Source of the DNA: Dichetophora obliterata
Taxonomy: Eukaryota; Arthropoda; Insecta; Diptera; Sciomyzidae
Direction of reading: 5' to 3'
Length of the DNA stretch: 64,000 nucleotides
Assembly: GCA_963920525.1 (NCBI GenBank)
Contig: OY986439.1
Location: 29,274,819 to 29,338,818, forward strand
Position numbers and translations under genes: made by a program
Part shown: positions 32,588 through 44,869 of the stretch, piece after piece
Numbering within the stretch: position 1 is the first letter of the stretch
How the letters are laid out: each line of letters starts with the position of its first letter
Notes under the pieces: model-generated
Database searches by the model: none
What the model was told of the DNA's origin: nothing
What the model saw: the letters and a program-made list of their open reading frames with translations, nothing else

Positions 32588-33319
32588 TAACTCAGTCATG
32601 TTACAAAGGAGTACATTGCTTTTTTTTGTTTGAAATTTTGATTTATTTCCACCGAATCATTTTTCAATCTTTTTCATTTTCGTTTCCCTTGTTATTTTTG
32701 TAATTTTCAAAAAAAAAAAACCTTGACGAATTTCTTTATTTTGCAAAAAACTTTGGTACAAAAATTTGTTGTTGAAAAAATATTCAAAACCAAAAAGGCT
32801 TTTTCAATGTTCTTTTATATAATATGCATAAATGTAGGGTTTATTTAAAGTTTCTATCGTAAAAATTTAAGATTTTTTTTTTGTTTATTTCTATTCATTT
32901 TGTATTTTTGTAATTTTTTTTTTTTTTTGCATAAAAATAAATGTTGTAGTGCAAGAATCATGACAATTGCTCAATTCGTTTCTGAGTTATACTCTCAAAT
33001 ACACCTTTAAACACTTCCACAGCAACAAAAGCGCAGCTTACCGGGTCAAACTTTAGGCCTAAACCATCAACAGACTCAGCCGCATACACACACCAAATTT
33101 CATCAAAATCGGTCCAACCGTTGAGGAGGAGTTCAGCGACAAAGCCATGTACAGAAGAATTTTATATATGTACATTTTTTGTTAATAATTAACTTTTATG
33201 TGCAAATTAATGAAATAAATATGCTGTTTTATGAATTCTCTGTAATGATAGTATTTGTAAATAAAATTAATATTAATGATAAGAATAAAAATATTTAAAT
33301 AATAATGTGACTCAGAAAT
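32588..33319. other. AT-rich spacer with homopolymer runs
   Basis: Runs of A and T (for example 32709-32720, 32913-32930) and no gene. A mixed-composition block at 33000-33150 (TCATCAAAATCGGTCCAACC) resembles common interspersed-repeat sequence, but I cannot assign it. Confidence 0.35.
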
Positions 33320-35266
33320 AAACTTGAATATTAATGGTGCTCCTTCTTCTGACGAAAATTTAATAGCTAACTCCTTTAATGATTTTTTCGTATCAATAGC
33401 TAAAGCTGCTGCTCATAGCCATACAAGCTCAGAGCATTACGATATATTACCTGATTCGCCTGCAATGCATAGCTTCTTTTTCGAAAGTATTTCTGCAATG
33501 GAAATTATTAAACTAATAAATTCTCTCGATAACAGCAATTCTTGTGGTGTTGACAACATTCCTAACGCTCTGCTTAAGAAAGTTGCTTTTAATATATCCG
33601 ATATATTAGCTTATCTCTTTAATTTCAGTGTCCAGTCTGGTGACTTTCCACCTGAACTCAAAAGCGCTGTGGTCATTCCCCTCTTTAAAAAAGGCGATCA
33701 AAGAAATATGCAAAACTACCGACCTATCTCTCTGCTTCCATCCATTGCTAAAGTTTTTGAAAAAGCAATGAAAAAGCGTATTCTTAATTTTCTTTTTAAG
33801 AACTCTTTTCTTAGTCATAGTCAGTTCGGCTTCAGAGAAGGTAAATCAACGGAAGACGCTCTACTTGACTTTCTTACCTTCGTGAATAAAGCAATAGATG
33901 ATAAAATGTTGACTGCATCACTTTTTGTAGATATCACTAAAGCGTTCGATATGGTGGATCATTCAATTCTTCTAGATAAGCTGAATTCCATTGGGTTTAG
34001 AGGGGCAATTCACAAATGGTTTTCTCAATATCTAAGTAACCGTATTCAAAGGGTAAAAATTGGTAACACTATTAGTAACCCAGCCACTACTAATATTGGT
34101 GTTCCACAAGGTTCTGTCCTTGGCCCAATTTTGTTTCTTATTTATCTGAATTCAATTTTTCTGCAAAATTAGTTTAGCAGGCACAAACTAATTATAAGTA
34201 ACAAAACTAAATTGTTGTTTTTTAAACTAGCCACTCAAGATCTCTCAGAAATATGTTTTAAATACCACGACCCGTCTTGTAAAAAGTTTGTCCTCTATTC
34301 CAATGATCCAAATTCATATAATCCAGTATGTAACTGCGACATGAACTGCTTTGAAATTGAAATTGTCAATAATTTTAAATATTTAGGCATAATAATAGAC
34401 AATAAATTGAGCTGGAACGAATATTCAAACTCTCTAAAGACTTATTTTCAATCTGTTGTAAGAAAATTCTATCGCCTGCGTAACTTATGTTCATTTAAAA
34501 TCCTAAAAATGCTCTACTTTGGTCTGTTTCACTCTAAACTCAGTTATGGTATCTGTTGTTGGGGTGGAGCTTACAATGTCAAATTGAAACCATTGCTAAC
34601 TTTACAAAAATGCATTATTAAACAAATTTTTAATGAAAGTCGACTGTCGCCTTCATTTGAACTATTTAAATCTGCTAATATTTTGCCTATTAAACACTTA
34701 TTTTATTATAAAGTTTTGGAAGTATTCTCTAAAAAACACAGCAACCTAATTTATTATCAGGAGAGTGAACTCTGTATTGATTGCTCCCTACCGCACCACT
34801 GGTTACCGGAATAGCTTTTCAATTGTAGCTTGTCGCCTATACAACATGCTACCTGCTAGCATTAAAGTCATAAACTATATGAAGTCGTTTCTGAAGCACC
34901 TGAAGTCCTGGCTTTTTAACTTCAACTTGGATAACATTGATTTACTCCTGCAGACTTTAGTCTAGTATCCTTTCTTTTCATCAAATTTTATACTTCTTCT
35001 ATTTTTTTTCCTTCTATTTTTCATTCTATCTGTCTTTTCTCTTTACTCCGCACATATTTAAAATTTAAAATTAAATGTAAGTTACATTTTAATATTAACT
35101 CGTGATGGGTAAAACAGTAATTTATTTACTCCACCTATCACTACCTTATCTCTTACCTTATTATACTTATTGATATTAATGTTAAATTTTTTATAAAACA
35201 TGTATTGTATTAAATAAATATTTAAGAGAAATGTGAATAAATTGAATTGAATTGAAATTGAATTAA
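33320..35266 (+). mobile_element. 5'-truncated jockey/CR1-like non-LTR retrotransposon
   Basis: The RT-derived frames at 33324-34965 are followed by a 3' UTR and a tail of AATTG/AATTGA units at 35238-35266, a microsatellite tail found in some CR1/Daphne-type elements. I could not find a target duplication, and the 5' junction lies within AT-rich DNA. Confidence 0.7.
33324..34965 (+). pseudogene. Reverse transcriptase of a jockey/CR1-like element, catalytic Asp-Asp motif deleted
   Basis: The first frame (282 codons, first codon TTG, so partial) has GVDNIPNALLKK (75-86), AVVIPLFKKGD (115-125), NYRPISLLPSIAKVFEK (131-147), HSQFGFREGKST (165-176), LFVDITKAFDMVDH (motif A, 200-213) and GVPQGSVLGPILFLIYLN (motif B, 259-276). 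It stops shortly after. The second frame begins TKLLFFKLATQDL and continues through FKYLGIIIDNKLSW (thumb) to LPIKHLFYYKVLEVF, and a third short frame (34765-34965) completes the C-terminus. The segment that should hold F/YADD, about 50 residues between motif B and KTKLLFFKL, is missing, so a deletion removed the active site. Confidence 0.85.
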
Positions 35267-35449
35267 TATGGAAGTTACAATAATTTCCTATTTTAAAATA
35301 CTTGCTTGTACGTACTTCAATCACGATATAACGCAGACAATTAATACGAAATTTCCATTAAAAAAAAAGCTATAAAATAAGTGCACGTACTTTGTAAAGT
35401 AAAGTAAACAGTTCTGTATTGAGTTTCAGTATTAAGCTTAGCAAGCTTA

Positions 35450-35617
35450 AGCCCCTTTTTCCACACGGTAAGTTTTCTTTTCAGCAAGAATAGAACACAA
35501 AGGAAAAACAGCACAGCATTAATGAAAGAATACCACAGAAGAAAAACTTGCCGCTACAAACTTGCCTGTACCGTCGACTTGCTGGCAAGAAAACTTGCCG
35601 TTTGGGAAAAAAGGTCT
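35450..35617. mobile_element. 168-bp MITE
   Basis: The inverted ends AGCCCCTTTTTCCACACGG and (right, inward) AGACCTTTTTTCCCAAACGG are followed on both sides by AAGTTTTCTT. TA flanks both ends. Non-coding. Confidence 0.65.
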
Positions 35618-35928
35618 TAGAAAGTATTTTAAAATGGCAAATTAGAGTAACGAAGAATGTGCATATATTCATTAGTGGCATTCGCTTTTTTGTGTATAAG
35701 GTTTACTGATTGTAATTGTAACCATAAATAACACTGGTGATGAAATGTCAAAACATTACACTAAAAAAATACAACAAAGCTACAATCATCTTTTGATGTT
35801 GTAAAGATGCACATAAAGTGCAACTTCTAAAGCTATGTTATTTGTGGTTGTGTGTGTACTTAGTGTACTTTTTTGACAGAAGTACACTGGTGTATGCATA
35901 AATACACAAAAGAACGAATACCCCTGTT

Positions 35929-36400
35929 ATGTATATGGATTCTGCAATAGAAATGCTTTGCGCGCGCAAGCAGAGCATCAACATAGAACTACTAACACGA
36001 AGTGTTCCTGATGTAAGATTGTTTGCAAATACACACCGGAGATTGCGAGAGACTACAAGAATACACAATGAAAGAGGTTATCATATTGTACCAGCAAGAA
36101 ATGTAGTATTTGATAATCAAATACTTAATGCAGTAAGAGCAAATCATCCATCGATAAGCATAAGGAGATTAGCTACCCAAACAAGTACATTTCGTTGGCA
36201 AGTTGCAAGGGTATTGCACGCAGAAAATCTGTATCCTTATCACACAAGACCTCTTTAGAGGTTACTATCAGAAGATCTACACCAGCAAATCGAATTTTTT
36301 AACTAACGTTTAATGAAACGACCTTCTGGACAGATGAATCGCAATTTACTCAAGATAGTATTACAAATCTCCACAATATACATACCAGTAGTGGAATCGT
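35929..36400 (+). pseudogene. DDE transposase N-terminal part (Tc1/mariner-IS630-like)
   Basis: A frame ending at 36258 reads SVPDVRLFANTHRRLRET, then SISIRRLATQTSTFRWQV and ARVLHAENLYPYH, an HTH region of an insect transposase family. After a stop at 36256-36258 and a frameshift, TFWTDESQFTQDSITNLHN gives the first catalytic Asp. The protein breaks off near 36390 and resumes at 38451, where NPHEKKQISFQYL leads on. The family assignment is from recall of the motif set. Confidence 0.65.
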
Positions 36401-36938
36401 TGTCGTTATCGGTCATTGTGCTTGTCACGTTCATAATGTTAATATTGTATGGTGGAGATGCGTACTGCGACCTAAATGAGATCTATTGTACCTCATTCTC
36501 AAAGCTCCGCTGGGTTGGCGTATTACAGAATTTCATCCAGCCCTACTTCTCTAATGAATTTCAAGGAATGAAACCTGCTCTAGACTCAGCTCATAGTTCT
36601 CCAGTGCAAGTTTACGTCTGCGAACCATGGCGTCGCAGTTTGTAAGTAGGTGTATTGGAGTATTAATTTTGCTTTCCGAGTGTTAAAAGCTCTGAGGAGC
36701 AATTTGGATTGTCTTAGCTTTGGGAGGCTTTTCCAAAGGCTTGAACGTTTATGTCTCTCCTCCCTTCTCTTTTTTCTTTTAAAGAATGTGTGCCTAATCC
36801 GCAGAATGGTTCTGGTCCTATAAATTTTGTGGATGCACTCTGTCGCGCTAGACCGTGGGCTTCTTCATTATAAGCTTATTCATTCCAGTATTCCTTTGTG
36901 TTCTGGGACCCAAAGTATAGTAACAGTGTTATTTTTGC

Positions 36939-38408
36939 CTAGTTCATTGAGATTTTTACGCATTCCCATGTTATTCTAGACGATATCTCAGAGGAATCTA
37001 ATGCTTTATTTGCTGCTTGGCTGTCTGGCATCACAATTATATCCTGACCTTTGTATTTCCGGTCCAGGTTGAATTGTGCAGACAGCTGTACTGCTAGGAT
37101 TTTCGCTTGGAAGATACTGGGTGAATTGTGCATACAGCTGTACTGCTAGGATTTTCGCTTGGAAGATACTGGGTGTTGTCCCCATAGGTTCGAAGTGCTT
37201 GGTTCTTGGCCCGTACACCCCTGCGCCTATACCTTCCAATGTATTGGAGCCATCCGTATACCATGATATACTTTGTGTTCTCTTGACTTGCGATATCATC
37301 GCGTTGCTTTGTTTATAGTTCTGCATGTCTTCTCCAGAGAAACTTTGAATCTAGTGTGAGTCCTAGGTACTTTACTTCTCCTTTAAAGGGAATTTCCGTA
37401 CCATCCATTCTCATAGTTCGGAAATTCGGCAGACTTCTTTTGTAAGTAAAGGGTACTGTGGTAGTTTTCGCTGGGTTGATATTTAACTGTGTTGCACCAT
37501 TTCTTTTTTACTGACCGTCCTCTCTGTATAAGGTTGCAGAGTGTATCCTCGAACTTCCCTCTCGCTATTAAGGCGATGTCGCCTGCGTAACCCTGACTTG
37601 TTATGACATTCTCGGTTAGCTTCGATAATAGTTCATCCACAACAGTGGAGAAAGGACTCCGCCTTGTGGGCAGCCTCTTGTTGTCTTCATTCTTATCGTG
37701 GTGGTTTCCACTTTTGTTTCTGCAGTTGTAGTGCTAAGCATTTTGCATATCCATCTGTTGATCATTGGTTCAATCACTTCTTTTTTGTGTAGTGACTTCT
37801 TCACAGCCTTGTTAGAAGTGTTGTCAAAGGCTCCCGCTATGTCTAGAAAGGCACAGAGTTCGGCTTACTTGTTTTTGAGAGTTGACTGGATGTTACTAGT
37901 CAGCTGGTATAGGTCAGATTCTGTGGACCTATCCACCCTGTATGCGTGTTCACATATAGGGCGTCGCCTTCTCCAGAATCTCAGTTCTTATATAGATATC
38001 TATTACCTTTTCCATTGTTTTAAGAACAAATGACTTAAGGCTAATGGATCTAAACGACTTTGGTAGCGTGTAGTCTTTTTTCCCTACTTTTGGTATAAAA
38101 GTGACTATGGCCCTACTCCACTTTCTTGGCATATAGCTCAGCGCACGGCTGCTTTCAGTTATTTTGACTAGATGAGGCAATATTGTTTCTGCACCTTTTA
38201 GTAAAAGTGCAGGAAAGATTCCGTCTACACCTGCTGATTTGAATGGTTGAAAGGTTCTGAGTGCACAATCTAGACAAACCTTAGTACAAATGCTCGTGGT
38301 GAGTTTCCATTCTTCTCGATTTGGAGCAATCTGCCTGTCTGCCGTCTCATAATCAGCCACGTTCATAAAAAAAAAAAACATAAAAAAATTACATTTTTCG
38401 CTAACCAA
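36939..38408 (-). pseudogene. RT and RNase H polyprotein relic
   Basis: In order: FKSAGVDGIFPALLLKGAE, RAIVTFIPKVGKKDY and FRSISLKSFVLKTMEKVID (38408-37950; RT fingers), then after a gap RGCPQGGVLSPLLW (37804-37616; motif B), GYAGDIALIARGKFED (37640-37383; the YADD box altered to YAGD), and SISWYTDGSNTLEGIGAGVY (37326-37006; RNase H with its first Asp), VMPDSQAANKAL (second RNase H block). Several frameshifts separate the pieces, one caused by a 52-bp tandem duplication at 37071-37174. Inactive. Confidence 0.8.
37071..37174. repeat. 52-bp tandem duplication inside the RNase H region
   Basis: GAATTGTGCAGACAGCTGTA... (37071-37122) is repeated at 37123-37174 with a single obvious difference. 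As 52 is not a multiple of three, the duplication shifts the minus-strand frame and repeats PSIFQAKILAVQL. Confidence 0.9.
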
Positions 38409-38450
38409 CGATATCGAAAATCATCCTTAACGCGTTTAACAATCCCACTA

Positions 38451-38700
38451 CTGGGCTCAAGGTAATCCTCACGAAAAGAAGCAGATATCATTTCAATATC
38501 TTTGAAACGTGTGGGCTGCAGTAATTGGTAATTCGCTAACTGGACCTTTCATACTTCAGCTAAGATTGCACACTGCAGCCTATTTGGATTTTTTGCAAAA
38601 TGAGTTTCCAGGCTTGCTGGAAGGTATACCAATTTTACAAAGAACTGACCCTTTTCTCCACATGAAGGTGCCACTATGGTCAAGCTGTTGAAGACTGGAA
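38451..38700 (+). pseudogene. DDE transposase, middle part, continuing 35929-36400
   Basis: The frame reads NPHEKKQISFQYL, stop, NVWAAVIGNSLTGPFILQLR, LHTAAYLDFLQNEFPGLLEG, typical of the segment between the first and second catalytic Asp. The expected HDGA box is degraded (the bases read as HEGA after a frameshift). The third catalytic region is not found. Confidence 0.65.
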
Positions 38701-41700
38701 ATTACGCACATCTCGAGTACGAGATGATTGAAAAAATTTCGCTTTTACCGCCCACAAATCAATAAAAATACTACATTTTAGACGGTCGTATTGGACTAAA
38801 ATTTGGTAATTTAGTTCGTATAGTTACTGTAGGCATTTGTACAAAATATGGGCGTGGCCTCACTATAGTTACGCTCACTTTTCAATAGATAAACTTGGAA
38901 CGAAGCAAAGTGCGCTAGTTATAAACTAGTACCTTAAATAAAAATCTTAGAAAATGTATTAATGGTAGAGGTTTTTCAATTTAAATGCAAACTTTTTTGT
39001 TTAAAATTCAACTTTATACATATTATATCATCTTTTTATGATTTATTTTATCATCATTTTACTTTAGATGAACTATTAAAATTCAAAGTCATATTTTTAC
39101 AAATCATATTCAAACTTCTAATCTTGATATCTAACTTTTGCCGAATAAATTTCAACTGTTTTCTAGTGTTTTGACTTTTTAAAAACGGTTTAACTTTTCT
39201 TTTGAATATGAAGTTTCAAAAGTTGCTTTTGATTTGTTTAACATTGGTTTTGAAATGCAAAAGATTGAATTCAAAATATTAATAGTTAAATTTGGTTTTT
39301 TTTTAAGTTAAGTTTTGAATGGCGAAAAGTTCAGCTTAAACTTGAGAACCTGTAATAACCTACTTTTAAGGTTGTTAAACATTTTCAGTTTAATTAAAAC
39401 ATTTCGAAGTTTTAAAATTATTGTTGCAATTCCATTCCTTTTTGTACGAACTTCATAAAATTAGCCTTTTGAACAAGTGTTCGTTTTCTTAAACAAATTT
39501 GAAGTAACTGCTCTACTGTGCAATCTAGTCTACAGCACAGTCCATCACTTGCTTAATTGAATTTTATTTTTTTCTCCCCAAAAACGAGTACCAACAAAAA
39601 CACTAACCCATAAGCGCCCAACTGAAAGGGAGAGTATTAACGAGTATTTCCCTTTACAAAGTCAAAAAGTGTGGCATGCGATATGCTATTCAATTCATCG
39701 ATTGGCGTGGGCAATAAAAACAACTTAGTTCAAATGAAAACGAAATCAATCTATGGTGTCAGGTAGGTAGTGAATAAGATGACGGTGATGATGGCTTTTC
39801 ACCGATTGTAAACGTTATTAATTACTGCCTGGTTGCTAGTGCTTCTTCTATCTTTTTGTATTGTAATATCATTATATAACAAAAATATATTCACAAACTT
39901 CGTGCAACACAATTTGTAATGGCTTCATTAAACAATATTTTATTTGAGAAAAATACAGATGGAAATAAAAATGCATTTTGATTTTTGCTTAAAAATTTGC
40001 TGTCGAGTGTCATGACATAATGACTGACAACCGATTTGCTCAATTGCTACTGAACACAGCTCATTTATGCCAACATTTTGCACTGGCTGCCAAATAAATA
40101 AACTGATAATAATGTTTTAAATAAAAATAATGACATCAACTGTTGTTGCTTGTCGACTGCAGGTGGCTAACATAAATAAAATAAACACTCAAACAGATTG
40201 ACATGATTATTACTTTTTTATTATTCATATTTATTTATATTAAGTTGCTGGTAAACACAACTCAATGACAGCTAGAATGAAACAAATACATATCGTCAAG
40301 TATTTGCCACAGAATACAGATAATAAAAGGGATATTTTAGGTTACATAGGTACAGGACCTAACAAAACCTTAATCTTGGAAAATTAAATAAGACACATTC
40401 AAAAAATCTGTTACTCTACTTATCAATGACTTGACATTTCCATCACAGTTTTATTGCAAAACATTTTGCTAAATATATTGGGAAGGTGAAGCAAGTGACA
40501 CAACTGTTTAGCCCTTACTTTTTTTACTTTTTCCAATAAACATACATATTTTTCCTATATGAAAATTAACATTTTGAACAGAAATTTCCATTAATAAAAC
40601 AGAGGGTCGCCGTGGATAAAGCTTGTTGAACTTTCTACTTTCTTAAACATACTGGCATTCAAGTATTAAAAACAAAAACTTGTTAACATAATCTTCATAC
40701 GCTATCGCTTGGGTGTCCAAAATGCTCTCTACTCAAACATTTCAATAATAGCCTTCTCAGTGAACTAACGCGCGACTCAACAATTCTTTTTATTTTCCAA
40801 ATTCTATAGAGAAAAAAAAAAAAAAGCTGTCCTCAATATAAAATCTTACTCAATCTTTTGACTGTAAATAATATTTAACGATAAAAGTGAATTGCACACA
40901 TCTCGCGCTATGTTTACAGATGTCTGTCAAGTGACAGTCATGAATGTCAATGTCAAAACAGAACGAATTCCAACATAAATGTCTGTCATCGACCGAAAGT
41001 AATGAATGGCAAATGAGAAAAAAAAAACTATTAAAAAAATGTAATGTGTGCTTTGCCAGCTTGCAATGAGCTTGGAAAATATTTGCAATTCAATAAAGAA
41101 ATGTGTGTAAAAAATAGAAATGTAAAAAAAAGGCTGCATATTTACACTATTGTGGAAAGAAGAAGCTGTCAACTATTGATGGCGTATTTAGCACATAAAC
41201 GTGAAAGCAGCACCTTTGCTAGATTTAAATAAGTGTCAGCGGATGAAGAGAATGATGAGCAAAAGCCAGAGTGCCAGATCGAAAGTTATAACCCAGTGAT
41301 AAATGAACACATGACGTAACCAATTATTTCTTTAATACAATTTAGCTGTGAGGCCTCCAACGCCATATTACAATTCGCTATAACATTTATTCGAACATAA
41401 TTGCTAAGACATTGATGACATCTACCTTACACAGTAAGCGACTATGGGAGTAGGTGTGCTGCTTATGACGCACAAGACAGGAGAGAAACTTCGTTTTTGT
41501 TCCTGAACCAAACTACTCTCTATGCCAAAAAAACAACGAAAACGAAAGAGAACACATCGATAAGAAACAAACAAATGCATATGACGCAACAAACGATTTT
41601 CAAAATAATTTCTACAATTTAAGGACTGGAGTAATTACCTTTTTAATAGCATATCAGAATTAATGATATTCACCATCTATACATATCGCACAAGAATTAT

Positions 41701-41719
41701 AACGTTGTACCAGTCCGGC
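38701..41719. other. 3 kb without a gene, partly native intron
   Basis: 39500-40160 and 40700-41600 have mixed composition and no inverted or tandem structure, so they look like original intron. 38940-39480 is AT-rich. Frames up to 81 codons (40927-41172, minus) carry no motif. An A run of about 16 bases lies near 40811. Confidence 0.4.
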
Positions 41720-42316
41720 CGCAGGTATGGAATGAAAAACAATTATTTTCACAGATGAGAAATTTTCACCGTTGAGCTGAAGCACAATAAGCAAAACGAT
41801 CGTATCTGGTCAACAGAAGCTTCTGGGCCTCCTCCATCAAAGAGCATTGCCAAAATCCCCAATGCGTCACTGTTTGGACAGAACTTAATGCCAGCGGCAA
41901 GATACTCCTTGTTTTTGTGGACCAAGGAGTGAAAATCAAGCAAGAAGTGTACTGTCGCGTCTTCTAGGACGCCGCAGTAGTTCCCAGGGCTAAACTGCAC
42001 TTTAGCGAAAACATGAACTTTCCACCAAGACTCAGTGCCAGCCCAGGAGCAAGAATAACACACGAGTGGTGTAAAATTAATTTTCCGGACTTAATCACGT
42101 CTCAGGAATGACTGCCATATTCATTGAACCTCAATCCTATGGACTATAACATATGGTCAAATTTAGTTGACTTGTCAAGGACATGTGCTAAGCGACTTCG
42201 AAGGTTGAAGTCTTTAAAGGAAGAATTGCGTCCAGAGTGGGATCGAATAACGTTTGGGCACATAGCCCAAAATTTTGAAAAGAGTTTGAAATTGAGTATT
42301 CGCGCTGGATGAAGCC
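41720..42316 (+). pseudogene. mariner/maT-like transposase relic
   Basis: Across shifting plus frames: IIFTDEKFFTVEQKHNKQND and RIWSTEASGPPSSKSIAK (first catalytic Asp in TDEK), a middle with LFGQ and LFLWTKE, then TFHQDSVPAQ (second Asp), INFPD, and finally LNPMDYNIWSNL (third Asp) with a C-terminal helix region to EWDRITFGHIAQNFEKS. The set of motifs and the long gap to the last Asp suggest the maT branch of Tc1/mariner. Several stops and frameshifts make it dead. I see no TIRs with confidence. Confidence 0.75.
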
Positions 42317-42640
42317 ACTTAAAAACCAGCTAAATATTTTATTACTTATCCATTATATATTGAGTTTTTGAGGTTCTTTCCCTATTTTCATTAACAATAA
42401 AGATTATTACTTGAAAAATGTTGTAAACACTTCTTTTTTGTAACCCTGTATATCAGAGCCGTAGCCGAGGGAGAGTTTTCGGTGTTGAAACCCTCTCTAA
42501 AGGATCCAAATATTAATAAAAAATAAAACATTTGAATAATAATTTCATTGAATCACTTTAATATGTTCTAAAAAAATTGTACGAGACAAAATCTTAGGTA
42601 TGAGTTAAATCATGTAAACAACAATAGTGAAAACCATGCA
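42317..42640. other. Spacer
   Basis: No gene or repeat is recognised. The start may be 3' flank of the mariner-like element. Confidence 0.35.
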
Positions 42641-42850
42641 TCGTGATTTATCGGATCAAACATGATACAATCAAAATTACCATCACTATTGTTTTCACTA
42701 CCCTTGACATCGGCAGTTGTAGATGATGGTAGTGATGATTTATTGGATCGTGATTTATCGGATCAAACGTGATACAATCAAAATTGCCATCACTATTGTT
42801 TTCACTACCCTTGACATCGGCAGTTGTAGATGATGGTAGTGATGATAGCA
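42641..42850. repeat. Two tandem ~107-bp units
   Basis: TCGTGATTTATCGGATCAAA starts at 42641 and again at 42748. The copies differ at only a few positions and each contains TTTTCACTACCCTTGACATC and GATGATGGTAGTGATGA. Confidence 0.9.
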
Positions 42851-42878
42851 GTGAAGCCAACAAGAATGACATACACAT

Positions 42879-43909
42879 TAGGGAGTCCAATCCCGGAAGC
42901 TTTTCTCGATCCCGGGATTATCAGGATTGATAGTTCGGGATTGAAAATTTTAAGAAGTAAATAATTCAAAACGTTTTTAATACAATTTTTTATTATTTAT
43001 TACTTGACACTAAAAAATGTAAACCTATTCATTTATAAAGAAACAAAAACAAAACACAACACATTAAGGGTATTCACAATTGCGTTGTTAGTAAAAAACC
43101 CACGCTTTACCAAGTAGTTTTTAAATTTTTTGTTGTTTTAAATTAAATCTCTTAAAAAACTAAAGTGTGGTAATTTTAAGTAGCCCAATAGAATGTTTAA
43201 CGAACGTGAGTTTTTAAGTTCCATAAACAAGTGATCGGTTGCCAGTTTTTTTCTAATTGCAAAAATTAAAGAACCTCAAAATGCAATTTAAACTTTTTTA
43301 TGCCATATATTAATAAAATATATCAAATTGGATAGTTAATTTATTTGCATAGCAACAAAACGCTATGGTGGGAGGCTCCAAACCACAAATTCTATTTTAA
43401 AGGGTGCTCATAATTGTAGTTTTTAACTATGGCAAAAAAACCGCAATACCAAGACACCATACAATTGTGAATACCCTCATTGTTAACAAAAAAAACAAAA
43501 CTTAAATAATATTAATGACTAGCAAACTCTAATAATTTAAAAAACAAAAATAAAATAAAAAACAGTTTAAGGTATTATTAGATAAATGTTAAACATTTTT
43601 TTTTTTTAGACAACGTCTTCATGATTTTTTGTGTTAAAGGCAGATTAAGGTCAGAATATCTGACAATTTTGAATTACATTGTGCCCAATGTTGCAAATTC
43701 TTCTAAAACTTTACAAATTATTTGCTCCTGTGATTCACACTAATCGTCCTAACAATCTTTCTCAGCCTCAATAAAAGGTTTTTGTAATTTTATTTATTTA
43801 TATCAACTAAAATTTAATATTTTTAATAAAATTTTCTTATATAAAAACCCCAGCATTCCGGTATTTAAATGGTCTTAAGCCATCCGGAATCCCGGGATTG
43901 ACTTTTCTA
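42879..43909. mobile_element. hAT-like element with near-perfect 8-bp duplication, holding a nested element
   Basis: The ends are TAGGGAGTCCAATCCCGG and (right, inward) TAGAAAAGTCAATCCCGGG. The flanks ATACACAT (42871-42878) and ATGCACAT (43910-43917) match at 7 of 8 positions. The interior repeats TCCCGGGATT. It contains the element at 43068-43476 and no transposase; net length is about 620 bp. Confidence 0.75.
43068..43476. mobile_element. GGGTATTCACAATTG TIR element (PIF-like?)
   Basis: The terminal GGGTATTCACAATTG is perfectly inverted at the other end. The flanking trinucleotides are TAA and TCA, compatible with a decayed 3-bp duplication. 409 bp, non-coding, nested in the hAT-like element. 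Its ends match the 13876-14306 element. Confidence 0.7.
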
Positions 43910-43922
43910 ATGCACATGTATA

Positions 43923-44060
43923 CACGGTTAATAGTTAAAGACTACTTTTAAATACAAACTTTGGTTTAAAAGAATTTTTAATCCAAAAATTACTATTTTT
44001 TAACCTCTCTTTAGTTTATTTTAGCTGGGGCTCGAACCAACGTTTCTGAAAGGAACTTAC
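43923..44060. mobile_element. Probable remnant of the tRNA-bearing TIR family
   Basis: It begins after TA with CACGGTTAATAGTTAAAGAC, like the end at 22707, and holds a minus-strand B box (GGTTCGAGCCCC) near 44027-44038. The right end is not found; the adjoining foldback may have removed it. Confidence 0.35.
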
Positions 44061-44117
44061 TTGCATTCTTAAACAAAATAAAATCTTTTAAACAATTGAG
44101 TTGGACTACTTTGTAAG

Positions 44118-44702
44118 GTGTTGGATGGGGCGGGTCGATTTAAAAATCGCCCATTGCTCAGTGAAAATCGAATGCTAGGGATCAAAATAAGAAACTTTGC
44201 CCGAGGAACTTTACCTCTAAAACGAATTCTAATGCCCCAACTTTTGACTTTTGTGCCGTAGGATCAAATTTTGAAAAATCCTTCTTTGACCCATTTGAGT
44301 GCCCCATTCGAGTCCAAATGTAAGACCGACCCCCACTAACTTTGGAAGGCCGATCCACCCATGCCAGTGGCACACCCCCTGGCATTTCCAAAAATCACAA
44401 TTTTTGGCACTTTACATGAAAAAATCAGCGTATTGGGGTCGCCACTGGCATAGCTGGATTGGCCATCTAAAGTAAGTCGGGGTCGGTCATACATTTGGAC
44501 TCGATTGGGTCGCTCTAAATAGGTTAAAGAGGGATTTTTTAAAATTTGATCCTACGGGACAAATGTCCAAAGTTGGGGCATTAGAATTCGTTTTAGAGGT
44601 TTAGTTCCTCGGGCAAAGTTTCTTATTTTGATCCCTAGAATACGATTTTCAATGAGCAATGGGCGATTTTTTTGCATCCCCACAAATTGACCCGGCCAAC
44701 AC
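44118..44702. mobile_element. 585-bp foldback MITE (CAGTGTTGGCCGGGTC type)
   Basis: Long inverted arms pair from GTGTTGG and GGGCGGGTCGATTT through AATCGCCCATTGCTCA, AAACTTTGCCCGAGGAAC and beyond to a loop with a further internal inverted block (GCCAGTGGC). TA lies at or near both ends. Non-coding; a 69-codon frame at 44182 is incidental. Confidence 0.75.
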
Positions 44703-44858
44703 TGTAGGACCAGCACATCAAAGGACGTGCGTTCAAATCATAAAATGGTTAGAGTAATTTTTTTATTTTTTTGCCTCCCCACAAATCGACCCGGCCAACA
44801 CTGTTGAACCAGCACATCAAAGGACGTGTGTTCAAATCATAAAATGATTTATGGCACA
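44672..44858. repeat. Tandem 99-bp repeat at the foldback edge
   Basis: The word beginning CCTCCCCACAAATCGACCC near 44775 repeats that near 44676, followed by GGCCAACACTGT, CAGCACATCAAAGGACGTG and GTTCAAATCATAAAATG in both copies. The first copy overlaps the right terminus of the foldback. Confidence 0.85.
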
Positions 44859-44869
44859 ACTAAAAATTT

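Larger units (their letters stand above)
36401..38450 (-). mobile_element. Non-LTR retrotransposon (RT plus RNase H) inserted in a DDE transposase gene
   Basis: The minus-strand RT and RNase H pieces (36939-38408) lie exactly where the plus-strand transposase is interrupted. Boundaries are estimated from the loss and return of the transposase reading; I did not find a clear target duplication. The order of domains (RT then RNase H) fits the I or Loa/Outcast group. Confidence 0.6.

Noticed and set aside
36313..36645. 110-residue plus-strand frame
   Set aside because: Its start is an out-of-frame reading of the DDE transposase and its remainder runs antisense through the retrotransposon 3' region.
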